From Parcubacteria group bacterium (GTDB lineage: Bacteria > Patescibacteriota > Patescibacteriia > UBA9934 > GWF2-40-263), in the NCBI GenBank assembly GCA_013204395.1, contig JABMNZ010000004.1, positions 1 to 51,963 on the forward strand: DNA of 51,963 nucleotides, read 5' to 3'. The position numbers and the translations under genes were made by a program. The first letter of the stretch is position 1, and every line of letters begins with the position of its first letter. Shown here piece after piece: positions 39,151 through 46,062 of the stretch. Below the pieces are notes generated by a model. It did not search any database. It had not been told where the DNA came from and saw only the letters and a list, made by a program, of their open reading frames with translations.

Positions 39151-39481
39151 TGGCTTGCCAGCCATAGCTCCATCTCAGGAGTGCACAATACGTCCTCCTT
39201 CGCTGAAGCTTCGGAGGACAGCCGTCGTTCCATCAATTAACAATACTGATGGAATGAGGATGGCCTGCCAGCCATAGCTTCATCACAGGAGTGCACAATA
39301 CGTCCTCCTTCACTGAAGCTTCGGAGGACAGCCGTCGTTCCATCAATTAACAATACTGATGGAATGAGGATGGCCTGCCAGCCATAGCTTCATCACAGGA
39401 GTGCACAATACGTCCTCCTTCGCTGAAGCTTCGGAGGACAGCCGTCGCTCCATCAACTAACAATACTGATGGAGCGACGGC
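39151..39481. repeat. Three tandem copies of a 110-bp repeat
   Basis: The unit starts GCCAGCCATAGCT at 39157, 39267 and 39377, a constant period of 110. Copies 2 and 3 are almost identical; copy 1 differs at a few sites at its edge. Each unit carries two inverted repeats: GTCCTCC...GGAGGAC, and TTCCATCA...TGATGGAA. In the last copy both arms of the second repeat have changed together (CTCCATCA...TGATGGAG), keeping the pairing. The array ends exactly at the tRNA-Leu CCA end. Confidence 0.9.
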
Positions 39482-39568
39482 TGGTGGGCGAGGCGGGAAT
39501 CGAACCCGCACGAGATTTCTCTCAAAGGTGTTTAAGACCTCAGCGTCTACCAATTCCGCCACTCGCCC
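39482..39568 (-). tRNA. tRNA-Leu (UAA)
   Basis: Minus-strand cloverleaf with acceptor GGGCGAG/CTCGCCC, anticodon loop CTTAAAC (anticodon TAA), a long variable arm, discriminator A73 and encoded CCA. The tandem repeat starts right behind it, and an HNH gene ends at its first base. Confidence 0.97.
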
Positions 39569-40044
39569 TAAGGTTTCCTTTTTATGTTCTTCCCTCGATG
39601 TGTTGGTTGAAGACTATGACAGTTGGGGCACAGAATTCGGAGGTTTTCAAGACGGTGGTCATGTCGATCTCCGTTGATATGATCTAGCTCCACTGGGATT
39701 CTGCCATCTTTTGCTTTTTTGTTCCAGCCACAGAATTCACATTGGGGTTTTTTCATGCCCTCTTTAAATAATCTAAGCTTCAATTTGTAGGCTTGGTAAG
39801 AGCTGTTCTTTGTTAAAATCTTACTCAGATGGATGGCTGGTTTGGTGCTTACCTTTAGACCTTTAAGCCATCCTTGTCCACGAAAGTGGGAGGTGTCGAT
39901 ATCAAATTCCTTCAAGTAGCGTTTTATTTGTTCGTAGTTACCACCTGCTGGAACAAGGCCTATTTTTTCAATGACTTGTCGAATACTTCTCGATGATTTA
40001 GCCGCTTTGACCAAATCTTTTTTTACCCATTTTCTTGGTTTCAT
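39568..40044 (-). CDS. HNH endonuclease
   Basis: The 158-aa product ends in a classical HNH/McrA-type nuclease module: CEFCGWN, VELDHINGDRHDHRLENLRIL and CPNCHSLQ (about residues 104-148), with two CxxC knuckles for structural zinc. The N-terminal part (DLVKAAKSSRSIRQVIEKIGL) looks like a small helix-turn-helix that could give sequence specificity, as in phage and homing HNH enzymes. The start MKPRKW is chosen over an ATG ten codons earlier. Its stop codon shares a base with the tRNA-Leu gene. Confidence 0.88.
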   Translation of the reverse strand: MKPRKWVKKDLVKAAKSSRSIRQVIEKIGLVPAGGNYEQIKRYLKEFDIDTSHFRGQGWLKGLKVSTKPAIHLSKILTKNSSYQAYKLKLRLFKEGMKKPQCEFCGWNKKAKDGRIPVELDHINGDRHDHRLENLRILCPNCHSLQPTHRGKNIKRKP

Positions 40045-40128
40045 ATGGTAGAGATGAAAGTAGTATAACACCAATAGGTCTACCAGTTGAGTGATGGCTT
40101 GTGGTTATAGGGGTAGAAAAGACTCATT

Positions 40129-40150
40129 TAAAAAAAGCCCGATTGGGCTT
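40129..40150 (-). terminator. Terminator of the small membrane protein gene at 40162-40485
   Basis: AAGCCC and GGGCTT pair around GATT; the minus strand continues with seven T residues. Confidence 0.75.
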
Positions 40151-40161
40151 GGCGTCTGGGT

Positions 40162-40485
40162 TTAGGATCCAGGGTTCAGAGGCTTCCGAAGATTCAGGGC
40201 CTCACCTTGGAAGAAGTGGCGATAGATCTCAGCGAGAGTCGGAGCTTTCCAGTATTCGTGTCTCGTCAGCCTTGTAAGGAGGTGTGCCGAGAGAAAACCC
40301 GAGGTGGTTCCAAGGAAGGCTGTCCATGGTCCAACGACCATGCTGATTGAGAAGATGCCTCCAACAAGCAGCATGAGGGTGGTCAGACCGAGCTCTGCTT
40401 GGGATGCGTGCATACTCGCTTCAAAGCATGCGGCTGCGATGAAGAGCCAGATTCCGTCGAAGAAAAGGTGTCGTGCCAAGTTCAT
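40162..40485 (-). CDS. Small orphan membrane protein
   Basis: The 107-aa product has two or three hydrophobic segments (DGIWLFIAAACFEASM near residue 10, LGLTTLMLLVGGIFSISMVVG near 32, then AFLGTTSGFLSAHLL) and a polar C-terminal tail. No family recognised. A GGGAG lies eight bases before the ATG and a good promoter at 40510-40538. With this promoter, SD and terminator it resembles the other isolated orphan genes of the window. Codons are moderately G+C-rich. Confidence 0.65.
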   Translation of the reverse strand: MNLARHLFFDGIWLFIAAACFEASMHASQAELGLTTLMLLVGGIFSISMVVGPWTAFLGTTSGFLSAHLLTRLTRHEYWKAPTLAEIYRHFFQGEALNLRKPLNPGS

Positions 40486-40509
40486 GTTCGTCTCCCTCTG
40501 TCTGGAGCC

Positions 40510-40538
40510 ATAATAGATTGGGTCACCTTCTTTGTCGA
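40510..40538 (-). promoter_or_regulatory. Promoter of the small orphan membrane protein gene
   Basis: Minus-strand TCGACA (40533-40538), 17-base spacer, TATTAT (40510-40515). The -35 box lies inside the last codons of the AlkD-like gene. Confidence 0.7.
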
Positions 40539-41260
40539 GATCTGTCCCTCTGCCGTTTTATCTTAAAAAGCTGTTTTGTCTGTTTTGGAATTTTTTCTGT
40601 CGCGTATGAGAAAGTTGTTGCACTAAGGGATGTTAGATGTTTTTCGATAAAAGCGAGCGCTTCCTTTGGCCAAAGGTTGTATGCCTCACGAAGTTGCCAA
40701 CCCACACCCTTGCGGACGTATTCATCTGTATCGGATAAGAGAGGTTCAAGAAGTTTAAAAACTGTGGTGCGTTTTGGTGGGGTTCTATTCTTGCTTGCGT
40801 AGTAGATGGTGGAAACAATTGAACAGCGTCGCTTCCACGGGCTCTTTGATTTGTTCCATTTGAAAAGAGTGGGCTCGATGGCTTTGGGGTATCGCTCATA
40901 CATCATTGAGTAGATCCAACACAGAGAGTCGGCATGTTCCCAGTTTTCAACACGATCGATCCACCCTTGAAGAAGCTTCCAGTGTTTTAGGTCTAGCTCA
41001 TTGATGTGTCGTCCAGCGTACATAAGGACAAGGGTCATGGCCTCGTGAATGGTCGATCGCTTCCAAATCTGGTCCCATATAATAAGGGTTGAATCAAAAT
41101 CTTTGTAAAAAGGGAATTCCTTTTTTTCGATCGCGTACATTACGGGCAGACGAAGTCCTAAGACGGTTAATTGCGAAGTCTTTTCTCGAGACGCTTTGTA
41201 GTTTGGGTCATGGATGACATGTGCCCTAAGAGTTTGCTCAACAATTTTAATTGGTGTCAT
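40523..41260 (-). CDS. AlkD-like DNA alkylation repair protein
   Basis: The 245-aa product resembles the AlkD/AlkC HEAT-repeat DNA glycosylases that remove bulky or charged alkylated bases: VYG-like VMYAIEKKEFPFYKDFD, WENWEHADSLCWIY (similar to W..WD..D), LFKWNKSKSPWKRRCSIVSTI and VRKGVGWQLREAYNLWPKEAL. The RK-rich tail may add DNA affinity. The ATG stands eight bases after TATAAT (41269-41274), so the mRNA is probably leaderless. Confidence 0.85.
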   Translation of the reverse strand: MTPIKIVEQTLRAHVIHDPNYKASREKTSQLTVLGLRLPVMYAIEKKEFPFYKDFDSTLIIWDQIWKRSTIHEAMTLVLMYAGRHINELDLKHWKLLQGWIDRVENWEHADSLCWIYSMMYERYPKAIEPTLFKWNKSKSPWKRRCSIVSTIYYASKNRTPPKRTTVFKLLEPLLSDTDEYVRKGVGWQLREAYNLWPKEALAFIEKHLTSLSATTFSYATEKIPKQTKQLFKIKRQRDRSRQRR

Positions 41261-41278
41261 ACGGATTCATTATAAAAC

Positions 41279-41307
41279 AAAACACCCCAGACGTGCTGGG
41301 ATGTTTT
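41279..41307 (-). terminator. Terminator after tRNA-Gly
   Basis: AAAACACCCCAG and CTGGGATGTTTT pair around ACGTG with one G-U, followed by TTTTGTTTT on the minus strand. Confidence 0.8.
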
Positions 41308-41309
41308 GG

Positions 41310-41385
41310 TGGAGCGGTAGACCAGATTCGAACTGGCGACCTCTTCCTTGGCAAGGAAGCGCTCTACCAACTGAGCTACTACCGC
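41310..41385 (-). tRNA. tRNA-Gly (GCC)
   Basis: Minus-strand cloverleaf with acceptor GCGGTAG/CTACCGC, D arm GCTCAGTTGGTAGAGC, anticodon loop TTGCCAA (anticodon GCC), T arm with GTTCGAATC, discriminator U73 and encoded CCA. Confidence 0.98.
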
Positions 41386-41404
41386 TTATGTCAGTTGCGA
41401 GGGG

Positions 41405-41433
41405 GAGTGTATCAATCTCTGATTTCTTTGACA
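41405..41433 (-). promoter_or_regulatory. tRNA-Gly promoter
   Basis: Minus-strand TTGTCA (41428-41433), 17-base spacer, TACACT (41405-41410), about 20 bases before the tRNA. Confidence 0.7.
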
Positions 41434-41476
41434 AGAGATGTCACGGATGTCTTGTTGTCGGTGACAGGCCAATCTA

Positions 41477-41506
41477 TTGACAAAGGAGGTATTTTTTGAT
41501 TGGATT
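41477..41506 (+). promoter_or_regulatory. Promoter of the orphan gene at 41564-42451
   Basis: TTGACA (41477-41482) and a weak -10 TGGATT (41501-41506, spacing 18). The leader contains GATCCGG/CTGGATC (41526-41545), a hairpin right before the AGAAGGAG ribosome-binding site. Confidence 0.5.
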
Positions 41507-41563
41507 GCCTGGACGTCAACCTGTGATCCGGCACATAGCTGGATCGCGCAAGAAGGAGAAACG

Positions 41564-42451
41564 ATGTCGCAAGAAGAAATGGTCGAGAGACCGAGAATGA
41601 CCTACGAGAGGCTACTCGCAAGGATGGCCGATTCGGATGTGTCTGACGATGAACTGGTCGCTCTGTTGAGACTGGCAAGGTACACACCTCCGCCCGGTGG
41701 CACGAAAGAGCAGTCGATCAAGGAGTTGATCTTGCTGCTGTTGCGCCATGCGCGCGAAGAGGAGTCCGATGGTGTTGGTAGACCCACCAAGGTGGGAGCT
41801 GCCGCGCGCATTCAGCTGGCACGTCAGCTAGTTTTGCTTACGCCCAGCGTGATGGGTGTGTCGGAGTGGCACGGAATCAATCAGGTCCTCAAAATGTGTG
41901 TCAATCAAGTGGTCGCGTTCTACGCGGAGCACCGCTGGACGCTTAGTGGCAACGACGCGGACAAGAAGGTCGTTCACACGTTCCTCTCCAACCTCTGGTG
42001 GTTCGAGATGAAGACGCGTGCGGGCTACGTGCCTATCGGCACGATCGAGCAGGCGATGGTCATGACGGATCACGTGGAGATGCTCCGACACCACTCCGTC
42101 TGCACCACGATTCCATTGCTGTTCAGCGCCATCCGAGCGATCGACGGCGAACAGGTATGGCCACGGCCGTCGTACGACTGGTCAGGGTGGTTCCATCTCC
42201 CCCCAACGGGCCTCCAAGGCGAGTACTTGATCCTGCCGTACGAGCGTGAGGACATTGTGGGCGCCATGAGAAAAGAAGAGGATCTGTTCCACGAGAACGT
42301 CCGCCACATCATGGCTATGCTGGGTGCCAAGGAGAGGAACACACCTCTGGCAGACACCTTGCGGTTCCTCCTTTCACGAGCCGTCTACTTCCAGCACTAT
42401 GTCAGTCGACATGGTCTGCAGGGACTGGTGATCAACGAGCAGCTTCACTAG
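41564..42451 (+). CDS. Orphan G+C-rich protein
   Basis: Unrecognised 295-aa cytoplasmic protein, mainly helical. Residues 1-75 are acidic with a helical-hairpin look (MADSDVSDDELVALLRLAR, KEQSIKELILLLLRHAR); a linker GVGRPTKVG and a larger domain with many Trp, His and Met follow (FLSNLWWFEMKTRAG, WPRPSYDWSGWFHLPP). The ATG at 41564 has AGAAGGAG seven bases upstream; a longer frame would include the promoter. G/C-ending codons prevail as in the 20-24 kb block. It is an isolated unit between tRNA-Gly and a terminator. Confidence 0.7.
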   Translation: MSQEEMVERPRMTYERLLARMADSDVSDDELVALLRLARYTPPPGGTKEQSIKELILLLLRHAREEESDGVGRPTKVGAAARIQLARQLVLLTPSVMGVSEWHGINQVLKMCVNQVVAFYAEHRWTLSGNDADKKVVHTFLSNLWWFEMKTRAGYVPIGTIEQAMVMTDHVEMLRHHSVCTTIPLLFSAIRAIDGEQVWPRPSYDWSGWFHLPPTGLQGEYLILPYEREDIVGAMRKEEDLFHENVRHIMAMLGAKERNTPLADTLRFLLSRAVYFQHYVSRHGLQGLVINEQLH

Positions 42452-42457
42452 TTGCTT

Positions 42458-42482
42458 CCCCGACATACGTGTCGGGTTTTTT
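42458..42482 (+). terminator. Terminator of the orphan gene at 41564
   Basis: CCCGACA and TGTCGGG pair around TACG, followed by TTTTTTG. Confidence 0.88.
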
Positions 42483-42490
42483 GTATAATC

Positions 42491-42521
42491 AAAAACATCC
42501 CCTCACTGCAGGGGATGTTTT
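42491..42521 (-). terminator. Terminator of the coiled-coil gene at 42526
   Basis: AAAACATCCCCT and AGGGGATGTTTT pair around CACTGC; the minus strand continues with T residues. Confidence 0.85.
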
Positions 42522-42525
42522 AGGT

Positions 42526-42894
42526 CTAAGATTCAAGTGTACAGAGGCGGTCTTCGTGATTATCAACTTTTTCTAAAACACGACGCCGTTGTCTGGTGGC
42601 TGCTGCAAATTCTTGATTCATGGTGATTTCGACTCTTGAGAGTCGGTCAGAGTTTTCTGTGACCCGGTGATTGAGCTCTGAGATGGCTTGAGTGTTTTGA
42701 TCGATCTTCTTGCCAGTGTCATCAAAACCCATCTTGGTCATGATGGTGAGATCCTGGATTTGTTCAGTGAGGATGATGAATTTTTTGTCGTTTGAATCGA
42801 ATCGCTTATCATTTGCTTCAAACTTTTTATCGATTGAATCAAAACGAATTTCAAGTGTCTCTAGGAGTTCATTTGTTGTTAGTGCTTTCTTCAT
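42526..42894 (-). CDS. Coiled-coil protein of unknown function
   Basis: The 122-aa product is almost entirely heptad-like: ELLETLEIRFDSIDKKFEAN, then two more D-K-R/K-F-D-S-N-D-K-K-F units, QIQDLTIMTKMGFDDTGKKI and RVTENSDRLSRVEITM. It should form a long coiled coil, probably an oligomer. The start MKKALT is chosen because it stands ten bases after an extended -10 box (TGA-TATAAT, 42905-42913). No partner can be named from the context. Confidence 0.7.
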   Translation of the reverse strand: MKKALTTNELLETLEIRFDSIDKKFEANDKRFDSNDKKFIILTEQIQDLTIMTKMGFDDTGKKIDQNTQAISELNHRVTENSDRLSRVEITMNQEFAAATRQRRRVLEKVDNHEDRLCTLES

Positions 42895-42925
42895 AGATAT
42901 TCTGATTATATCATATGGGTAACAA

Positions 42926-42951
42926 GGGCCTGGTGTGTTTTCACCAGGCCC
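42926..42951 (-). terminator. Hairpin between the coiled-coil gene and the 72-aa gene
   Basis: GGGCCTGGTG and CACCAGGCCC form a perfect 10-bp stem around TGTTTT. The T tail is weak, but the place fits the end of the lamin-tail unit. Confidence 0.65.
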
Positions 42952-42975
42952 ACATATTATTATCCCCACATATAC

Positions 42976-43194
42976 TTAAGTGCTGACAACTTGTTCAGAT
43001 TGCCCCTTGCGAGCCTGGGCGAAGGCCCATCCGGCGCCTGAACGATTTCCGGTTTTGTACTGCTCACGAGCCGTGGTCACTACAAAGTCCCTAAAGGCGT
43101 GACGTTGCATTTCGTCCAGACCGAACTGTTCTGCAAGCATGTTAATTTTATCGTATAGCGCCTGGAACCAAGTGTTCTTTTTTTCCTCTGACAT
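42976..43194 (-). CDS. Small helical protein of unknown function
   Basis: The 72-aa product is charged and helical (WFQALYDKINMLAEQFGLDEMQRHAFRDFV, seen in parts) without membrane span. It overlaps the preceding 58-aa gene by 47 bases in another frame, so the two are translationally coupled. No family recognised. Confidence 0.6.
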   Translation of the reverse strand: MSEEKKNTWFQALYDKINMLAEQFGLDEMQRHAFRDFVVTTAREQYKTGNRSGAGWAFAQARKGQSEQVVST

Positions 43195-43324
43195 AAGATT
43201 GAATGATTAATTCTTTTACATATTCCCCCAGGAGTGTGCAGACAGTTTCTGGAACTCCATAGGCATAGGCTTGTTGTTCTACGCAACGTTTCAAATCCCT
43301 TAAGGATAAGGATTGACTAGACAT
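43148..43324 (-). CDS. Small protein of unknown function
   Basis: The 58-aa frame (MSSQSLSLRDLKRCVEQQAY...) begins directly at the stop of the lamin-tail gene (TAG-T-ATG) and ends inside the 72-aa gene. The product is helical with two cysteines. The tight junctions on both sides favour a real gene over chance, but the evidence is limited to position and composition. Confidence 0.5.
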   Translation of the reverse strand: MSSQSLSLRDLKRCVEQQAYAYGVPETVCTLLGEYVKELIIQSYVRGKKEHLVPGAIR

Positions 43325-43325
43325 A

Positions 43326-45884
43326 CTATGTGCCAAGCGCCTCTCTGCGCTGTGGAAGTTTCCGTATGGCAGCAAGGGCACCCAACAGGGTTAGTACAAC
43401 CAGAACTACAGCCATGCCGGTTCGGGACTTTCTGTCACTAAGAATTTCTTTCCCACTACCAGTTGTAGCTGCAAGTACAGCGGATGCTGGTTCGTCGACA
43501 GTAATGTCCTCCTCGGTTCTCGGACGAATGCGTAGCTCCGCATTATATGAGGTTAGTATCCCAGCAATCGTAATTTTATCTCCACGCTCAAACTGATTTG
43601 CATCTATTTCTGGATTGGATTTGAGATAAATCGTCATTCGATCCTCTCCATCTTCAATTATTAGTTTCGTGGCAGACCGAGAGAGGATCTGGCCACTGGT
43701 CTCAATTAGCGATCCTACATGTGGGTAATTTAGATCTCTTGTGGAAAAATGAATCGGATTTGTTTGAGTCAGATTTCCAGTTGGCACAATATGGTTTGTG
43801 TCACTTATCTTTACTCGTCGTTCTCCATAGGCCGTGCTCATGGTTCCTTCAATGCGCACCTCTGTGCCGATTTCTAGATTCGGAAATGAGGCATCATAGA
43901 AGTAGATTTGAACGCCACCACTTTGGTCTTGAACATACATAATTTGTCGACCAAACGTATCTGGAATAGCCGAAACATACCCCTTGATTTTCACTTTATT
44001 CCCATCTTTTTGAGCTTTTGCCTGTTCAATAGAGAAGAAGCTCACGTAGCTAGCAGAGCTAGAGCTGCTAGCGGTTACTGAGCTGGCAGTGTTTGTTGTG
44101 GTCGTGCTTGATGTGTTTGTTGATTGGGTGGGTTGTGTTGACGAGTTTGTTGAGGTGTCTGTTGATACTAGTGTTGGCTCTGGTTGAGAAGTTGGTTCGT
44201 TTTGTGAAACAACCTCTACCTTCACCACATCTTCGGCAGTTGTTGACCAACTCCAGAGACTGCCATCTCTGTCATAGGTTCCACCTCGTGGTGCATTACC
44301 GTAGCTAACAAGATCAATAATAGATCCAGTTGGGGAAATAAGTTCCAGTGTGTCACCAGAGTTATTTAAAGACAGTGTGGTGACAGGACGGGTAATTCTT
44401 AGTGCTGTGCCACCAGCTAGATTAATTGTGTGGGGGAAGGTGTATCGGTGAGTAGAGCCGTCCTCAATACTCCAGCCGTTTAGATCAATGGTTTCAGATC
44501 CAGTGTTCATCAGTTCTATATATTCCTCCTCAGCATCTGCACCGATTGTATTCGGATATAAAGAAATGAATTGAAGTGTTGTGGGGCCAGTGTAAACCGT
44601 TTCAACTAATTCTTCTTCGACAGACTCCTCAAGGACAACTTCACTTTCGTTGTTTGAAGCAGTTGACTCGTTTGTCCCCACAGATTCAGTTACTACTTCT
44701 TCTACAGAAGATTCCGCGACATTATTTTCCGTACTATCATCGTCAAGATTCTCCTCTTCAGGTTCCGATACATCTTCAAATGTCTCTTCGACAGGTTCAG
44801 TTGTTTCGGTTTCAACCTCGACGGCTATGGCTATCAAGTTTGGTCCTCCATGTGTGACGGTTTGCGTGAGTGCAAACATTCCATTTTCATCACGGGCAAG
44901 CGCGTCACCATCCTCAGGTGCAGGTAAGTCGTCAGTGCCGTAAGTAACAGAGTCGATTACCGTGCCAGCACCATCTCTTAGTACTATGACATCCGTGTCA
45001 TTGTTAAGCTTTCCCCTCGGCGCTTCAATAACAAGGTAGTCACCTGGCTCGAGTATGAGTGCGTCTAGTTCAGTCGTTCGTTCAGTAGCATCCTCCACAG
45101 TCCAGCCAGTGGTGTCTACTGCTTCAGGGGATACGTTTAAGATCTCAATCCATTCGAATCCTTCCTCAAGAGGATCGACGACGAACTCATTGATTAACAT
45201 GGTGCCAGATATGTAGGCGACTGCTGGTTCAGTCCCAGTAACCTCTTCAATTTCCACTGTTTCTGTTTGAACAAACCACGATTCAAGGGTTCCAGGTGTG
45301 CCCATGTCTTCCACAAGATCTTTAAAACCACTTGATTCTTGGGCGTCGGCCCAGGCGGTTTCCTCTGATCCACTTAACTCTCCGCTTATTCGCACCATGG
45401 ATCTGTATCGTCCGTCATCAGTGTCTGCAGTGCTGCCAGATCGTCCAGCGAAAGCGGCTCCATCTGCTCCTGCCACATCGACGAGGGAACCGTCATTGTC
45501 ATAGAGAGATGCACTGAATCCGTTGTTTGGCAGTGACAAGGTGGCTGTGGTGTAGTTTGACTCGACGATGAGGGTCGTGTTTTCGTTGGAAGCATCATAA
45601 TTTGTAATTAGAAATGTTGAGTAAGGTTCGATGGTAGAACCATCGGGCACGACAAGGTCTGTTTGTGCGCTGCCAACTCCCGTAAGGATCCATCCAGATA
45701 GATCGATCGGGTCGTTCGTTAGATTGCTCAGCTCCAACCATTCATCAGAGCTTGAATAACTTGAACCAGCCCAGGCAATCTCGGAAAAGATGACGGTGGG
45801 TGTTTGTGCGAATGTCTTGATTGGAACGGCGATGAGCGACGTAAAAACAATCAGGGCAATCAACACGCGATTGAACATAAACAT
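43326..45884 (-). CDS. Surface protein with three lamin-tail domains and an OB-fold domain
   Basis: The product of about 852 aa has a signal peptide (hydrophobic residues 5-25, ending KTFAQ) and three lamin-tail domains, recognisable by VIFSEIAWAGSS..DEWLELSN, TMLINEFVVDPLEEGFEWIEI and LQFISLYPNTIGADAEEEYIELMN. A Glu/Thr/Val-rich linker separates the second and third. After a Ser/Thr-rich stretch comes an OB-fold domain (KVKIKGYVSAIPDTFGRQIM, VRIEGTMSTAYGERRVKI). Near the C-terminus is a membrane span and a basic tail, so the protein is anchored at both secretion and C-terminal sides of the surface. Role possibly adhesion or extracellular DNA binding; unproven. Confidence 0.85.
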   Translation of the reverse strand: MFMFNRVLIALIVFTSLIAVPIKTFAQTPTVIFSEIAWAGSSYSSSDEWLELSNLTNDPIDLSGWILTGVGSAQTDLVVPDGSTIEPYSTFLITNYDASNENTTLIVESNYTTATLSLPNNGFSASLYDNDGSLVDVAGADGAAFAGRSGSTADTDDGRYRSMVRISGELSGSEETAWADAQESSGFKDLVEDMGTPGTLESWFVQTETVEIEEVTGTEPAVAYISGTMLINEFVVDPLEEGFEWIEILNVSPEAVDTTGWTVEDATERTTELDALILEPGDYLVIEAPRGKLNNDTDVIVLRDGAGTVIDSVTYGTDDLPAPEDGDALARDENGMFALTQTVTHGGPNLIAIAVEVETETTEPVEETFEDVSEPEEENLDDDSTENNVAESSVEEVVTESVGTNESTASNNESEVVLEESVEEELVETVYTGPTTLQFISLYPNTIGADAEEEYIELMNTGSETIDLNGWSIEDGSTHRYTFPHTINLAGGTALRITRPVTTLSLNNSGDTLELISPTGSIIDLVSYGNAPRGGTYDRDGSLWSWSTTAEDVVKVEVVSQNEPTSQPEPTLVSTDTSTNSSTQPTQSTNTSSTTTTNTASSVTASSSSSASYVSFFSIEQAKAQKDGNKVKIKGYVSAIPDTFGRQIMYVQDQSGGVQIYFYDASFPNLEIGTEVRIEGTMSTAYGERRVKISDTNHIVPTGNLTQTNPIHFSTRDLNYPHVGSLIETSGQILSRSATKLIIEDGEDRMTIYLKSNPEIDANQFERGDKITIAGILTSYNAELRIRPRTEEDITVDEPASAVLAATTGSGKEILSDRKSRTGMAVVLVVLTLLGALAAIRKLPQRREALGT

Positions 45885-45932
45885 ATATTGAGTCATAAAT
45901 TGTAAGGAGCCGTCGCGACGACGAAAGAAAAA

Positions 45933-45984
45933 AGAACCCCCAACGCATATGCCAATAAAGTGACATGATACATAAGGGGGTTCT
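45933..45984 (-). terminator. Long-loop terminator of the transglutaminase/ParB-like gene
   Basis: AGAACCCCC (45933-45941) and GGGGGTTCT (45976-45984) pair around a 34-base loop, with TTTTTTCTTTC following on the minus strand. The rest of 45885-46062 has no gene. Confidence 0.7.
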
Positions 45985-46062
45985 TCTCTCTTGTTGCTTC
46001 TATGACATCACGTTTGGGACGTTGTGTCAATGGACATGGTGTGGATGGTTTTTATTTTCTCG

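Noticed and set aside
38953-39240. 95-codon plus-strand frame across the ruvB remnant and repeat
   Set aside because: It is antisense to the remnant and ends in repeat sequence; no coding signature.
39151-39481. CRISPR array
   Set aside because: Whole 110-bp units are repeated without unique spacers, and no cas genes are present.
39347-39562. 71-codon frame across tRNA-Leu and the tandem repeat
   Set aside because: Made of tRNA and repeat sequence only.
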